The notes under the pieces were generated by a model. It worked only from the letters and a program-made list of their open reading frames with translations, searched no databases and had not been told where the DNA came from. From contig NZ_FNKP01000001.1 in the NCBI RefSeq assembly GCF_900099835.1, forward strand, positions 2,976,001 through 3,040,000: 64,000 bases of DNA, written 5' to 3'. The translations under genes were made by a program, and so were the position numbers. This DNA comes from Paraburkholderia fungorum (GTDB lineage: Bacteria > Pseudomonadota > Gammaproteobacteria > Burkholderiales > Burkholderiaceae). Below are positions 1 through 9,613 of the stretch, piece after piece (positions within the stretch are counted from its first letter, which is position 1; each line of letters starts with the position of its first letter).

Positions 1-58
1 AGCTGTTTGAATCGTTTTTGCATCATTACTCCCTGAGAGAAATTAACTTGAACTGCGC

Positions 59-117
59 GCTGCGCAGGAGATGCGCGGGACCTATGCAGATCCGGCGCGC
101 CAATGTTCCTGCGCAGC
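59..117. repeat. 11-bp inverted repeat downstream of gyrA
   Basis: A perfect 11-bp inverted repeat (GCTGCGCAGGA at 59-69 and its complement at 107-117) with a 37-nt loop lies just past the gyrA stop codon, which is at 160-162 on the minus strand. No T-tract follows on either strand, so it is not a classical intrinsic terminator. It could be an mRNA 3'-end structure or chance in GC-rich DNA. Nothing else is seen in 1-159. Confidence 0.3.
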
Positions 118-159
118 TTAGCTTTCAACCATTAACTGAGACTGAAACTGCCGACGCGA

Positions 160-2796
160 TCAGGCTGCGCCACCGTCTTCACCGCCGCTACCGCCTTCGG
201 CAGGACCTTCGGCGTCGCCTTCCACATCACCCTCTGCTTCCGCCTCAGCAACCTGTTGCAGACCGGAAAGCTTGGTCCCTTCGTCAAGGCTGATGAGTGT
301 AACACCTTGGGTTGCGCGGCCCATTTCCCGAATTTCCGACACACGCGTACGGATCAGCACGCCGGTATTGGTGATCAGCATGATCTGCGCTTCCTGATCG
401 ACCAGCGTGGCGGCGACGACCTTGCCGTTGCGCTCCGAGGTCTGGATGGCGATCATGCCCTTCGTACCGCGCCCGTGACGGGTGTACTCGATGATCGGCG
501 TACGCTTGCCAAACCCGTTTTCGGTAGCCGTGAGCACCGACTGCTGCTCGTCGCCGGCCACCAGCAACGCGATCACGCTCTGCCCGTCTTCGAGCTGCAT
601 GCCACGCACACCGCGTGCCTCACGGCCCATCGGACGCACGTCGTTCTCGTCGAAGCGAACCGCCTTGCCGGAATCGGAGAACAGCATGACGTCGTGCTGA
701 CCGTCGGTGATCGCTGCGCCGATCAGGTAATCGCCGTCATCCAGACCGACCGCAATAATACCTTTGCGCAACACGCGGCCAAAGGCTTCTAGCGGCGTCT
801 TTTTTACCGTTCCTAACGCGGTGCCCATGAAGACGAATTTGTCGGCCGAAAACTCCTTGACCGGCAAGACAACCGTAATCTTTTCGCCTTCCTGCAACGG
901 GAAGATATTGATGATCGGACGGCCCCGCGAGTTCCGCGAACCTTGCGGAACTTCATAGACCTTCACGCTATAAACTCGACCGCGATTCGAGAAGCACAGA
1001 ATGTGATCGTGCGTGTTCGCGATGAACAGCGTGTCGATCCAGTCGTCTTCCTTCATCGCCGTGGCCTGCTTGCCGCGCCCACCGCGCTTCTGCGCGCTGT
1101 ATTCGGACAACGGTTGCGACTTCACGTAACCCGCGTGCGACATGGTCACGACCATTTCCTGCGGCGTGATCAGGTCTTCGGTATTCAGTTCGGTAGCGTT
1201 CAGCTCGATCTTCGAGCGGCGCGCGTCGCCGAATTCGGCTTTGATCGACGTAAGTTCGTCGACGATGATGGCCGTGATGCGTTCCGGGCGAGCCAGAATG
1301 TCCAGCAGGTCGGCGATCTGCGCCATCACTTCGCGGTACTCGCCGATGATCTTGTCCTGCTCCAGACCGGTCAGGCGTTGCAGACGCATCTGCAGAATTT
1401 CCTGAGCCTGGGTGTCGGACAAACGGTAGAGACCGTCGGTCTGCATACCGAACGACGGGTTCAGACCGTCAGGACGATAGGCTTCGCGACCGCCGGCCGA
1501 CGCGTTATCCGTCTCGGCGCGCGACAACATTTCGCGCACCAGCGACGAATCCCACGGACGCGCCATCAATTCCTGCTTGGCGATAGGCGGAGTCGGCGCG
1601 GCCTTGATGATCGCGATGAACTCGTCGATATTGGCGAGCGCGACAGCCAGGCCTTCCAGTACGTGACCGCGTTCGCGCGCCTTACGCAGTTCATATACTG
1701 TGCGGCGGGTCAAAACTTCCCGGCGATGCGACAGGAAGCACGCCAGCATTTCCTTCAGGTTCAGCAGCTTCGGCTGGCCGTCGACCAGCGCGACCATGTT
1801 CATGCCGAAGGTGTCCTGAAGCTGGGTCGCCTTATACAGATTGTTGAGAACGACTTCCGGCACTTCGCCGCGCTTCAGCTCGATCACGACGCGCATACCG
1901 CTCTTGTCGGACTCGTCGCGGATGTCGGAAATGCCCTCGAGCTTCTTCTCGTTGACCAGTTCGGCGATGCGTTCCAGCAGCGAACGCTTGTTCACCTGGT
2001 ACGGCAGTTCGTCGACGATGATCGACATGCGCTGACCGCGGTCGATTTCCTCGAAGTGCGTGAGGGCCCGCATCACCACGCGGCCACGGCCGGTGCGATA
2101 GCCGTCGCGCACCCCGGCCACGCCGTAGATGATGCCGGCGGTCGGGAAATCGGGCGCCGGAATGATCTCGATCAGTTCGTCGATCGTGGCTTCGGGGTTC
2201 TTCAGCAGGTGCTGGCATGCGTCGACAACCTCGTTGAGGTTGTGCGGCGGTATGTTGGTGGCCATGCCGACCGCAATACCGGACGAGCCATTGATCAGCA
2301 GATTGGGAATACGCGCGGGCAGAATGGCCGGCTCGTTTTCGCTGCCGTCGTAGTTCGGCGTGAAGTCGACCGTTTCCTTGTCGATGTCGGCGAGCAGTTC
2401 GTGGCCGATCTTCGCCATGCGGATTTCGGTGTACCGCATCGCGGCGGCATTGTCGCCGTCGACCGAACCGAAGTTGCCCTGGCCGTCCACCAGCATGTAG
2501 CGCAGCGAGAAGTTCTGCGCCATGCGGACGATGGTGTCGTAAACAGCCGTGTCGCCGTGCGGGTGATATTTACCGATGACGTCGCCGACAATACGCGCCG
2601 ACTTCTTGTAAGCACGGTTCCAGTCGTTGTTCAGTTCGTGCATCGCGTATAGCACGCGCCGGTGAACCGGCTTCAGGCCATCGCGAACATCGGGAAGCGC
2701 ACGCCCCACGATCACGCTCATCGCGTAATCGAGATACGAACGGCGCATTTCCTCCTCTAGGGAGATTGGCAGAGTCTCTTTGGCGAATTGATCCAT
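160..2796 (-). CDS. gyrA: DNA gyrase subunit A
   Basis: GyrA is the breakage-reunion subunit of DNA gyrase, which introduces negative supercoils with GyrB in the cytoplasm. The 878-residue length is normal for the family. The catalytic tyrosine is Tyr122 (in AMRYTE), and the quinolone-resistance-determining region reads [10 protein letters not shown] with Thr83 and Asp87. The C-terminal beta-pinwheel carries a GyrA box, QKRGGRGK, near residues 562-572. The protein ends in an acidic glycine/glutamate-rich tail ([20 protein letters not shown]), a kind of tail that tunes supercoiling in other gyrases. The start gives [10 protein letters not shown], the usual betaproteobacterial N terminus. It is divergent from ompA across 478 bp. 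Thr83 is the normal residue in Burkholderia, so it is not evidence of resistance. Confidence 0.98.
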   Translation of the reverse strand: MDQFAKETLPISLEEEMRRSYLDYAMSVIVGRALPDVRDGLKPVHRRVLYAMHELNNDWNRAYKKSARIVGDVIGKYHPHGDTAVYDTIVRMAQNFSLRYMLVDGQGNFGSVDGDNAAAMRYTEIRMAKIGHELLADIDKETVDFTPNYDGSENEPAILPARIPNLLINGSSGIAVGMATNIPPHNLNEVVDACQHLLKNPEATIDELIEIIPAPDFPTAGIIYGVAGVRDGYRTGRGRVVMRALTHFEEIDRGQRMSIIVDELPYQVNKRSLLERIAELVNEKKLEGISDIRDESDKSGMRVVIELKRGEVPEVVLNNLYKATQLQDTFGMNMVALVDGQPKLLNLKEMLACFLSHRREVLTRRTVYELRKARERGHVLEGLAVALANIDEFIAIIKAAPTPPIAKQELMARPWDSSLVREMLSRAETDNASAGGREAYRPDGLNPSFGMQTDGLYRLSDTQAQEILQMRLQRLTGLEQDKIIGEYREVMAQIADLLDILARPERITAIIVDELTSIKAEFGDARRSKIELNATELNTEDLITPQEMVVTMSHAGYVKSQPLSEYSAQKRGGRGKQATAMKEDDWIDTLFIANTHDHILCFSNRGRVYSVKVYEVPQGSRNSRGRPIINIFPLQEGEKITVVLPVKEFSADKFVFMGTALGTVKKTPLEAFGRVLRKGIIAVGLDDGDYLIGAAITDGQHDVMLFSDSGKAVRFDENDVRPMGREARGVRGMQLEDGQSVIALLVAGDEQQSVLTATENGFGKRTPIIEYTRHGRGTKGMIAIQTSERNGKVVAATLVDQEAQIMLITNTGVLIRTRVSEIREMGRATQGVTLISLDEGTKLSGLQQVAEAEAEGDVEGDAEGPAEGGSGGEDGGAA

Positions 2797-2874
2797 TATC
2801 CGTATCTTTTACGTGCCAAGACGCGGGATTAACCGCGCCTTCGCGTAAGCATTGCAGGCGCAATACATCACGCG

Positions 2875-2883
2875 ATTCTAACA
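2875..2883 (-). promoter_or_regulatory. candidate extended -10 promoter for gyrA
   Basis: On the minus strand the sequence reads TGT-TAGAAT, an extended -10 (TGn plus a TATAAT-like hexamer), about 80 bp before the gyrA ATG. No good -35 hexamer is visible at 17 bp. Inferred from sequence only. Confidence 0.4.
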
Positions 2884-3189
2884 TGCCGCGAATCCGCTCC
2901 CGCCGAGGGTACGTATACCTATTAGCAGGGCAGTCACGACAGCCGCCTGGACTCACCATTTTTTACACCTTTCAGGCGCGATTCGTGCGTGGGGCAATCC
3001 GCCGCTCAGCCAAGACTGGCGGCGTCTCCGGCGCGATTGCTTCTGTTGCGCATGCACCACATTTGAAGGGTGAATTGATCGGGGGCGGATTTTTTTATCG
3101 TCGGAAGGGAACGATATGGCAAAATGCCAACGCACAAAGAGTTAGACGCTGCTCGAAGTCTACACACGACGTTTTTTGTTCTGCACCAA

Positions 3190-3198
3190 TGTTATACT
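3190..3198 (+). promoter_or_regulatory. candidate extended -10 promoter for ompA
   Basis: The plus strand reads TGT-TATACT, an extended -10 element, 77 bp before the ompA start codon. It would give a 5' leader of roughly 70 nt. A consensus -35 is not evident. Confidence 0.4.
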
Positions 3199-3274
3199 TC
3201 GAGCAATGTATGACTTGTCTTCGTCAACAGGCTCGCAGTAAACCTGCGGTAATCTCAATTTCGAGAGGAGAAAT

Positions 3275-3925
3275 ATGAATAAACTTTCAAAGCTCGCGTT
3301 CATTGCAGCTACCGCGGTTATGGCTGCATCCGCCATGGCACAGTCGGTGCCGGCGTCGCGACAAGCTACGAACGATAACTGGGTGAATGGTACCGGCGAA
3401 TACGTGTGGATGAACGGCACGAACGAACTTTGCTGGCGCGATGCATTCTGGACCCCGGCAACTGCCAACGCAAAGTGCGATGGCGCGCTGGTTGCTCAGG
3501 CTCCGACCCCGCCGGCTCCGGTCGCACCTGCTGCACCGGCTATCTCCAGCGAAAAGATTACGTATCAAGCTGACACGCTGTTCGACTTCGACAAGGCAAT
3601 CCTGAAGCCGGCTGGCAAGGAAAAGCTGGACGAACTGGCATCGAAGATTGGCGGCCTGAACCTGGAAGTCGTCGTCGCAACGGGTTACACGGACCGTATC
3701 GGTTCGGCAGCCTACAACGACCGTCTGTCGCTGCGTCGTGCACAAGCTGTGAAGGCATACCTGGTTAGCAAGGGCATCGAATCCAACCGTATCTATACGG
3801 AAGGTAAGGGCAAGCGCAACCCTGTCACGACTGGTTGCAACCAGAAGAACAAGAAGGCACTCATCGCCTGCCTCGCACCGGATCGTCGCGTGGAAGTCGA
3901 AGTGGTCGGTACCGCAAAGCAGTAA
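3275..3925 (+). CDS. ompA: OmpA-family outer membrane / peptidoglycan-associated protein
   Basis: A 216-residue exported protein. Residues 1-22 form a signal peptide ending in an AMA-Q cleavage site. A short region with two cysteines follows, then an Ala/Pro hinge (residues 75-90), then a C-terminal OmpA peptidoglycan-binding domain with TLFDFDKAILKPAGKEKL, GYTDRIGS, YNDRLSLRRAQAVKAYL and PDRRVEVEV. It lacks the N-terminal beta-barrel of enterobacterial OmpA, so it is the short betaproteobacterial form that links outer membrane and cell wall. A strong AGAGGAG ribosome site sits 6-7 nt before ATG. An intrinsic terminator follows directly, so it is probably monocistronic and highly expressed. 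Confidence 0.93.
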   Translation: MNKLSKLAFIAATAVMAASAMAQSVPASRQATNDNWVNGTGEYVWMNGTNELCWRDAFWTPATANAKCDGALVAQAPTPPAPVAPAAPAISSEKITYQADTLFDFDKAILKPAGKEKLDELASKIGGLNLEVVVATGYTDRIGSAAYNDRLSLRRAQAVKAYLVSKGIESNRIYTEGKGKRNPVTTGCNQKNKKALIACLAPDRRVEVEVVGTAKQ

Positions 3926-3946
3926 GCTTTCAAGTACCGCAGCCTC

Positions 3947-3975
3947 AAAAGCCCCGCCTTGGCGGGGCTTTTTTT
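3947..3975 (+). terminator. rho-independent terminator of ompA
   Basis: A perfect 8-bp stem GCCCCGCC / GGCGGGGC with a TT loop is followed by seven T residues, 25 bp after the ompA stop codon. An A-run on the other side makes it potentially bidirectional. Confidence 0.92.
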
Positions 3976-4151
3976 ATGCTTGCGCGCTAACGCGGAGCGC
4001 CAGATGACGCGAACTTCCGACTAGTACACGTATCCCCCCGCCCGCACCTGATGGACCCGGCCCGCATTTTTGCCGCCCTGGCCCTCGCCCTATATACTCA
4101 GGGTTTATCCTCGAGCGCCCGCTCACCGCTCTCATCGAGGCAGCTTCCGCC

Positions 4152-4850
4152 ATGACCAACGCCGATCCCCACGAACTACAGAAATTCAGCAACCTCGCGC
4201 ATCGCTGGTGGGACCCGAATGCCGAATTCAAACCGTTGCACGAACTCAATCCCATTCGCCTGAACTGGATCGATACCCACGCGCACATTGCAGGCAAAAA
4301 GGTGCTGGATATCGGTTGCGGCGGCGGCATCCTGTCCGAGTCGATGGCCGGTTTGGGTGCTCATGTGAAAGGAATTGACCTGTCGACCCAGGCTTTGGGA
4401 GTGGCAGATCTTCACAGCCTTGAAAGTGGTGTAACCGTCAATTACGAAGAAATCGCTGCCGAGGCGCTCGCCGCCCGCGAACCCGGCACGTACGACGTGG
4501 TTACCTGCATGGAAATGCTCGAGCACGTGCCCGAACCCGCCGCGATTGTCGAAGCGTGCAAGACGTTGGTGAAGCCCGGTGGCTGGGTGTTCTTCTCGAC
4601 GTTGAACCGCAACGTGAAGTCGTACCTGTTTGCCGTGATCGGCGCGGAATACATTGCGCGGATGCTGCCCAAGGGCACGCACGACTACGCGCGCTTCATC
4701 CGCCCGTCGGAGTTGGCGAGCTTCGTGCGCGCCGCCGACCTGCGCACGGCCGAAATCAAAGGTATCGTGTACAACCCGCTCAGCAAGCACTTCACGCTGT
4801 CCGCCGACACGAGCGTGAACTACATGCTCGCCTGCCGCCGCGACGCCTGA
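4152..4850 (+). CDS. ubiG: 3-demethylubiquinol / 2-polyprenyl-6-hydroxyphenol O-methyltransferase
   Basis: UbiG performs the two O-methylations of ubiquinone biosynthesis using S-adenosylmethionine. The 232-residue length is typical. The N terminus has the UbiG hallmark [19 protein letters not shown], followed by the SAM-binding motif [10 protein letters not shown] at residues 51-60, the post-motif [14 protein letters not shown], and the C-terminal GIVYNP segment. It starts at ATG 4152 after a purine-rich GAGGCAG. It lies 31 nt upstream of gph, and the ubiG-gph pairing is common in proteobacteria. Confidence 0.96.
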   Translation: MTNADPHELQKFSNLAHRWWDPNAEFKPLHELNPIRLNWIDTHAHIAGKKVLDIGCGGGILSESMAGLGAHVKGIDLSTQALGVADLHSLESGVTVNYEEIAAEALAAREPGTYDVVTCMEMLEHVPEPAAIVEACKTLVKPGGWVFFSTLNRNVKSYLFAVIGAEYIARMLPKGTHDYARFIRPSELASFVRAADLRTAEIKGIVYNPLSKHFTLSADTSVNYMLACRRDA

Positions 4851-4881
4851 TCCGCCCCGACCCGCCTGACCCGACCAGACA

Positions 4882-5595
4882 ATGAGCGATCCCACTCCCC
4901 TGCCCCAGCGCGAAGACACCGACAACGCCCTTGGCCTTTGCCAGGCCGTGCTTTTCGACCTCGACGGCACGTTAGCCGACACCGCGCCCGATCTCGCGGC
5001 CGCCGTCAACAAGATGCGCCATGACCGCGGACTCGACATGGTGCCGTTGGAAAACCTGCGTCCACTGGCATCGGCCGGCGCGCGTGGCCTGATCGGCGCG
5101 GCATTCGGAATTGGCCCCGACGATCACGAGTTCGCGTCGATGCGCGAGGAGTTCCTCGCCAATTACGAAGCGGATTTGTGCATCGAGACGACGCTGTTCC
5201 CCGGCATCCCCGAATTGCTCGACGATCTCGACGCGCGCGGCGTGCGCTGGGGCATCGTCACGAACAAGGTTTCGCGGCTCACCGAGCCGCTGGTGGCGCA
5301 ACTCGGCCTTGAAGAGCGCGCGGGCTGCGTGGTGAGCGGCGACACGACTCCGCACCCGAAGCCGCACCCGGCGCCTCTGCTGCACGCGGCACGCGAACTT
5401 GACGTGATACCGGAGCGCATCGTCTATGTCGGCGATGATCTGCGCGACGTGCAGGCCGGGTTCGCCGCGGGCATGAAAACCATTGCGGCGGCGTACGGTT
5501 ACTGCGGCGACGACATCCCGCCGACCCAGTGGCATGCACAGCATGTCGTCGATTCGCCGGTCGAATTGCTGAAGTTGCTGCGCGATATCGGTTGA
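4882..5595 (+). CDS. gph: phosphoglycolate phosphatase (HAD superfamily)
   Basis: Gph dephosphorylates 2-phosphoglycolate, a damage-derived metabolite. It has all HAD motifs: FDLDGTLAD (nucleophile Asp26, acid/base Asp28), GIVTNK (motif II), HPKPHP (lysine of motif III) and YVGDDLRDVQAG (metal-binding acidic pair). The 237-residue length and the four-helix cap fit Gph, although other HAD phosphatases cannot be excluded by sequence alone. It is probably co-transcribed with ubiG. Confidence 0.9.
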   Translation: MSDPTPLPQREDTDNALGLCQAVLFDLDGTLADTAPDLAAAVNKMRHDRGLDMVPLENLRPLASAGARGLIGAAFGIGPDDHEFASMREEFLANYEADLCIETTLFPGIPELLDDLDARGVRWGIVTNKVSRLTEPLVAQLGLEERAGCVVSGDTTPHPKPHPAPLLHAARELDVIPERIVYVGDDLRDVQAGFAAGMKTIAAAYGYCGDDIPPTQWHAQHVVDSPVELLKLLRDIG

Positions 5596-5697
5596 AGGAA
5601 ATGCGGCGCCGCGTGTCGACAGGTCAATGAGTCGGGACGCGCCCGTCAATCTATTGTAAAATCTTCTTTGGTTCAGAAATTTTGAGCAACGAACCGC

Positions 5698-6067
5698 GGG
5701 GGCGACCTGGTTTCGACAGGGGTTGCGAAGCGGCTAGGGCATGTCGAGGCCCCGTAACCTCGTAAATCAGCGGGAAAAACGTAACTGCAAACGACGAAAC
5801 GTTCGCACTGGCAGCCTAAGGGCCGCCGTCCTCTGCCTAGTTCACTGACGGGCTAGAGTCGCAAGACCGGTAGCAATACCGACAGAGGTCATATACGTCA
5901 GTTAAGCCTTGGTGGCGTCACGACATCCGGGTCGAAAAATTAGTGAATCGCCTTAGTGCAGCGTGTTCGTCCGCGTCACTTGGGTTAAATCAAATGACAG
6001 AACTAAACATGTAGAACTAGTCGTAGAGTGCTTCTGGACGCGGGTTCGATTCCCGCCGCCTCCACCA
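5698..6067 (+). ncRNA. ssrA: transfer-messenger RNA (tmRNA)
   Basis: A one-piece tmRNA of about 370 nt that rescues stalled ribosomes with SmpB. The 5' end GGGGGCGA pairs with CGCCTCC ahead of the encoded CCA at 6065-6067, giving a 7-bp acceptor stem with one G-U pair. The 3' domain has the T-arm GGTTCGATTCCCGCC. The resume codon is GCA at 5787, and the tag ORF encodes ANDETFALAA followed by TAA at 5817-5819, ending in the LAA proteolysis signal. A bidirectional terminator follows. The 3' end of ssrA is a known integration site for mobile islands, and the peptide-export cluster starts right after it. Confidence 0.97.
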
Positions 6068-6092
6068 GACATCGCACAGCACTGTGCTTTAT

Positions 6093-6128
6093 AAAAAACC
6101 CCGATAGCTCACGCTCTCGGGGTTTTTT
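6093..6128. terminator. bidirectional terminator between ssrA and the tolC-like gene
   Basis: The stem AACCCCGA / TCGGGGTT (extended by flanking A/T pairs) has a 12-nt loop, with six A residues on the left and six T residues on the right, so it can end transcripts from both strands. A smaller hairpin GCACAG-CA-CTGTGC lies at 6074-6087, just past the tmRNA CCA. Confidence 0.88.
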
Positions 6129-6174
6129 GTTTTGCATCTAGCGTCCAGCCTTCACGCAGTCGAGCCGCCTCACC

Positions 6175-7518
6175 TTACCGCCGCGCGCTCGCATCAGCAG
6201 CAACTCCCCCCGCCCCCACCAGCAACTCGTTCACCCGCGCGACCTCATTGAGATCCAGCGTCGCCGTTGCCGCCTTTAGCTGCAGCAGCGCGACAATCGC
6301 CGTGTAACGCGCCCGAATCAGATCCCGCCGATTCGAGTAAAGCGACTCAGATGCCCGCAACACGTCCGTGCTCGTCCGGCTGCCCACCTTGTAGCCCGTC
6401 TGCGTCGCGGCGAGGGTGGCGCGCGAGGTCTGCACGAGCCGCGTCAGCGACTCCACACGCGCGAGACTGTCGCGGAAACGCGCCCAGTTCTCACGCGCCG
6501 TCGCGCCCGCCACCCGGGTTGCGCCCAGCAGTTCGTCCTGTGCCTTGTCTTCGAGCGCGAGCGTTTCGTCGATGATCGCGTCCGTTTCGCCGCCCTCAAA
6601 AATCGGAATCGTCACCGACAACATCGCGCTCGACGTCGTAGTCGGACGGGAATAGCCAGCGCCCGCGCCGGCCGGCGTGTGGCTCGCCGTCACGCTGACG
6701 ACCGGCAGGTGCCTGGCGCGCGCCTTCTCGACCTCAAACGCGGCAATGCGTTTATCGATCTGCTTCAACTGCACCACATAGTCATGAGCCTCAGCTTGAG
6801 CGACCCAGCTTTCCCGGTTCTCGGGGCTGATTCGCGGCATCGTTGCGGCATCCGACAAACGCGACAGCGCCACAAACGGCTGCCCCGTGATGTGTTCGAG
6901 CGAAAGCCGCCTCAACTCGAGGTCGCTACGAGCGTCCAGTTGCTGCAACTGAGCCTGTTCGCGCGCCGCCTCGGCCTCCTGCAGATCGATCACGGTCGCC
7001 TCGCCCGCCGCCTGCCTGCGATGAAGCTGGTCCAGATGCAACTCGAGCGCCGCTGTGTAGTCGTTGGCGCGCGCCTGCTCGTCTTCGGCGGCGAGTTCGT
7101 CGAAGTACGCGCGCACCGCTTGCAGAATCGCCGACTGCTCGGCACGCGCGGCCTCGACGGCACCGCGTGCGCCGACGAAGTCCGCCTGCCGGTATGCCGT
7201 CCAGAGACTCCAGTCAAACACGGGCTGCGTCAACGAGACGGTCCAGCCGTTTTGCCAGTAGCTTTCGCCGGGGAAACCTTCCGTCTTGATGTTGTTGTGC
7301 GCGCGCCCCCAGCCGCCCTCGATTCGTGGCAACAACGCCGCGCGCGCCTTCGGCAGCGCCTGCCGTGCGGCCTTCGAGCCGGCCCTGGAGGCAGCCAGAT
7401 CGGCGTCGTGGTCGGCGGCCTGCTCGGCGACAGTGAGCAGGTCGACGGCAGCCGCGGCGCTCATCTGCATCGCGCAGGCCGACGCAAGCAGCAAGCCGGC
7501 AAGTGTGTGTTTATTCAT
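6175..7518 (-). CDS. TolC-family outer membrane channel of the peptide exporter
   Basis: A 447-residue TolC/OEP-family protein, predicted to form the outer-membrane duct of a type I secretion system. Residues 1-24 are a signal peptide. Two repeated OEP halves follow, with long amphipathic helices rich in Ala, Arg and Glu, and typical motifs such as LTQPVFDWS, SVTIPIFEGGETDA and GYKVGSRTSTDVLRA. It is the last gene of the minus-strand cluster. Its ATG overlaps the stop codon of the ABC transporter gene by 4 nt (ATGA), so the two are translationally coupled. Dedicated TolC genes in such clusters usually serve their own ABC/HlyD pair. Confidence 0.9.
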   Translation of the reverse strand: MNKHTLAGLLLASACAMQMSAAAAVDLLTVAEQAADHDADLAASRAGSKAARQALPKARAALLPRIEGGWGRAHNNIKTEGFPGESYWQNGWTVSLTQPVFDWSLWTAYRQADFVGARGAVEAARAEQSAILQAVRAYFDELAAEDEQARANDYTAALELHLDQLHRRQAAGEATVIDLQEAEAAREQAQLQQLDARSDLELRRLSLEHITGQPFVALSRLSDAATMPRISPENRESWVAQAEAHDYVVQLKQIDKRIAAFEVEKARARHLPVVSVTASHTPAGAGAGYSRPTTTSSAMLSVTIPIFEGGETDAIIDETLALEDKAQDELLGATRVAGATARENWARFRDSLARVESLTRLVQTSRATLAATQTGYKVGSRTSTDVLRASESLYSNRRDLIRARYTAIVALLQLKAATATLDLNEVARVNELLVGAGGVAADASARR

Positions 7519-9611
7519 TGAAAGACGCCTCCGCGAGCCTCGCAGACCAGTTCGCCGTCCACGAGGCGATAACGCGTGTCGAACGCCGCCGCGAGCGCCA
7601 TGTCGTGCGTAATCACGACGACAGTTCGTTCGAGACGCTGTAGCAACGCCACGATATGGCGCACCGAAACGGGATCGAGATTTGAAGTAGGTTCATCGAG
7701 CAACAACAACTCACGCGGCTGATACAGCGCACGCGCGAGCAGCAGTCGCTGCCGTTGCCCGGCGGAAATATTCGCGATCGTGTCGCTGATGATCGTGCGC
7801 GTGCGCATCGGCAAACGCATCACGTCGGGCAACAGGCCGACGTCGTCGAGCAATGCGTGAATGCGCGCTTCGTCCGGGTTGCCGGCGAACAGCGACACGT
7901 TGTCGGCGATCGAGCCATGCAGGATCAGATCGCCCTGCCGCATATGAACAGCGTGACGGCGGATTTCGTCGACGGTGAGATTCGGCCACGCGATGCCGTT
8001 CAGCGCGATCTCGCCTTCCTGGATCGGCTCGGCGGCCGCAAGCAGTTTGAACAACGTGGACTTGCCGCTACCGGACGAGCCGGTAATCACGATCTTGTCG
8101 CCCTTGCTGATGACAAGATTCGCATTGCTGAGCACGGGCTGATCCGACACGCCATAGCGAAACGTGACGTTGCGCACGTCGATGCGCTCGAATTGCCGCA
8201 CCTCGACGGTCTTGTGCGTATCGCTGGCTGGCGTGTACCGCTCGGGCTCACCGTCGACGATATCGCTCACGCGCGCGACCGGCACGCTCAGCATGAAATA
8301 CTGGAACCCTGCATTGATCGATCGTGCAAAGCGCTCCGACAGCAACGACTTGTAGATCAGAAACGAATAGAACACGCCGACCGAGATCCCGCCGCCGAGC
8401 ATGAGACGCGCGGCAAACCAGGTGACCACGATCGTGTCCGCGTAATTGACCAGCCCCAGGATCGCGTCGCGCGCGCTGCCGAGCCGGCTGTTATGCACGA
8501 GCGCCGCAACGTACGCGCGGTATTTCGACATGAAGATCGCGGTACGGCGGGTTTCGCCTTGGGACAGCTTGATCAGCGAAGCACCGCGGATCGTTTCGAT
8601 CAGCGCGTCGTCGCAGCGCGCGGACTCTTCGAGCACGAGCGCGTGCGTGTCGCGCATCCGCGAAAACAGTGCGAACGACACGGCCACGTACAGCACGAAA
8701 ATCAGCAGCGCGATCGCAGTCAGTTGCCGGCTTTGCACGAGCATCAGCGCGAGCGCGAGCAGGCCGACCGCGAGGTCGATACCGAGCATGATCACCGTGC
8801 GCGTGCCGTATGAACTGATCTCGTCCTGCGCTTTCACGCGCGCAAACAGATCGCCCACATGACGCTTCTCGAAGTATGGAATCGGATTGCGCAGCAGTTT
8901 GGTCAACAGCCCCTCGGCCATGTTCATCTGCACGAGGCCATGCAACAGTTCGACGAGGTACGTTTCAATGTACTGGCTCAGCGCCCCGACGATGAAAATG
9001 CCCGAGAACGTCAGCACGAGCACGTTCAGCAGATTCAGGTTGTCTGCGGATACGACGTCGTCGAGCACCAGATTGCCGAGATACGGCATGGCGAGAATGG
9101 CGAACTGGCTGCCGAGCGCGACGAAGATCACCTTGCCGATTTGCGCGCGCAACTGCGGATTCAGCGCGCGCAGGCGGACAAACGCGGCCGGCACGCGCGA
9201 CTTGTCGCGGATGCGCGGCATCTCCGGCGTGGGCGCGCATTCGAGCAGGTAGCCGGACACGTTCGCCACGAACGTGTCCATCGAGATGCGCCGACGGCCG
9301 GTGGCCGGGTCGATCACCTGCACGTAACCACGCGAGCATTTCTCGAACACCACAAAATGCGCGCCGCCAAAGTGCAGGATCGAACCGCGCTTGATGTCCG
9401 ACAGATGACCCGCATCGAAGCGGTAAGCCTGCACCGACAGACCGTGTTCGACCGCGACGTCGTACAGGTCCATCAGCGACAAACCGTTGGCCGAGACCGG
9501 CTGGAATGCCTGCAACTCGCGCACTTCGGTGGCGCGCCCAAAATGCGTCAGCACCATGGCCAGACAGGCGTAGCCGCATTCGGCCACTTCGTTTTGATAG
9601 ATAGCACGCAT
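7515..9611 (-). CDS. C39-peptidase ABC exporter for double-glycine peptides (CvaB/RaxB-like)
   Basis: A 698-residue fused peptidase/permease/ATPase. Residues 1-130 are a C39 cysteine peptidase with the active-site set intact: Gln6, Cys12 (in AECGYACLAMV), His85 (GGAHFV) and Asp101 (VIDPATG). This separates it from HlyB-type exporters whose C39-like domain has lost the cysteine. A six-helix membrane domain follows, then a nucleotide-binding domain with Walker A GSSGSGKST near residue 508, signature NISAGQRQRL near 615, and Walker B LLLLDEPTSN. It should cleave after Gly-Gly and export the mature peptide. I start at ATG 9611, giving MRAIYQNEVAECG with Gln and Cys correctly spaced, 2 nt after the HlyD stop codon. 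A longer reading frame to 9764 adds only sequence that shadows the HlyD gene. Confidence 0.93.
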   Translation of the reverse strand: MRAIYQNEVAECGYACLAMVLTHFGRATEVRELQAFQPVSANGLSLMDLYDVAVEHGLSVQAYRFDAGHLSDIKRGSILHFGGAHFVVFEKCSRGYVQVIDPATGRRRISMDTFVANVSGYLLECAPTPEMPRIRDKSRVPAAFVRLRALNPQLRAQIGKVIFVALGSQFAILAMPYLGNLVLDDVVSADNLNLLNVLVLTFSGIFIVGALSQYIETYLVELLHGLVQMNMAEGLLTKLLRNPIPYFEKRHVGDLFARVKAQDEISSYGTRTVIMLGIDLAVGLLALALMLVQSRQLTAIALLIFVLYVAVSFALFSRMRDTHALVLEESARCDDALIETIRGASLIKLSQGETRRTAIFMSKYRAYVAALVHNSRLGSARDAILGLVNYADTIVVTWFAARLMLGGGISVGVFYSFLIYKSLLSERFARSINAGFQYFMLSVPVARVSDIVDGEPERYTPASDTHKTVEVRQFERIDVRNVTFRYGVSDQPVLSNANLVISKGDKIVITGSSGSGKSTLFKLLAAAEPIQEGEIALNGIAWPNLTVDEIRRHAVHMRQGDLILHGSIADNVSLFAGNPDEARIHALLDDVGLLPDVMRLPMRTRTIISDTIANISAGQRQRLLLARALYQPRELLLLDEPTSNLDPVSVRHIVALLQRLERTVVVITHDMALAAAFDTRYRLVDGELVCEARGGVFQ

Positions 9612-9613
9612 GG

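Larger units (their letters stand above)
2797..3274. other. divergent gyrA-ompA intergenic region
   Basis: This 478-bp gap separates two divergent genes. It holds one extended -10 candidate for each direction (annotated separately) and a lower-GC stretch around 3080-3270 that fits an ompA promoter and leader. I see no credible small gene in it; the open frames crossing it lack ribosome sites and family features. Confidence 0.6.

Noticed and set aside
2536..2560. Thr83 in GyrA as a fluoroquinolone-resistance change
   Set aside because: Thr at position 83 is the usual residue in Burkholderia GyrA, and Asp87 is unchanged, so it is not a mutation.
943..2652. 569-codon open frame on the plus strand opposite gyrA
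   Set aside because: It is the antisense frame of gyrA in GC-rich DNA, with a His/Arg/Asp/Val-rich composition, no ribosome site and no family features.
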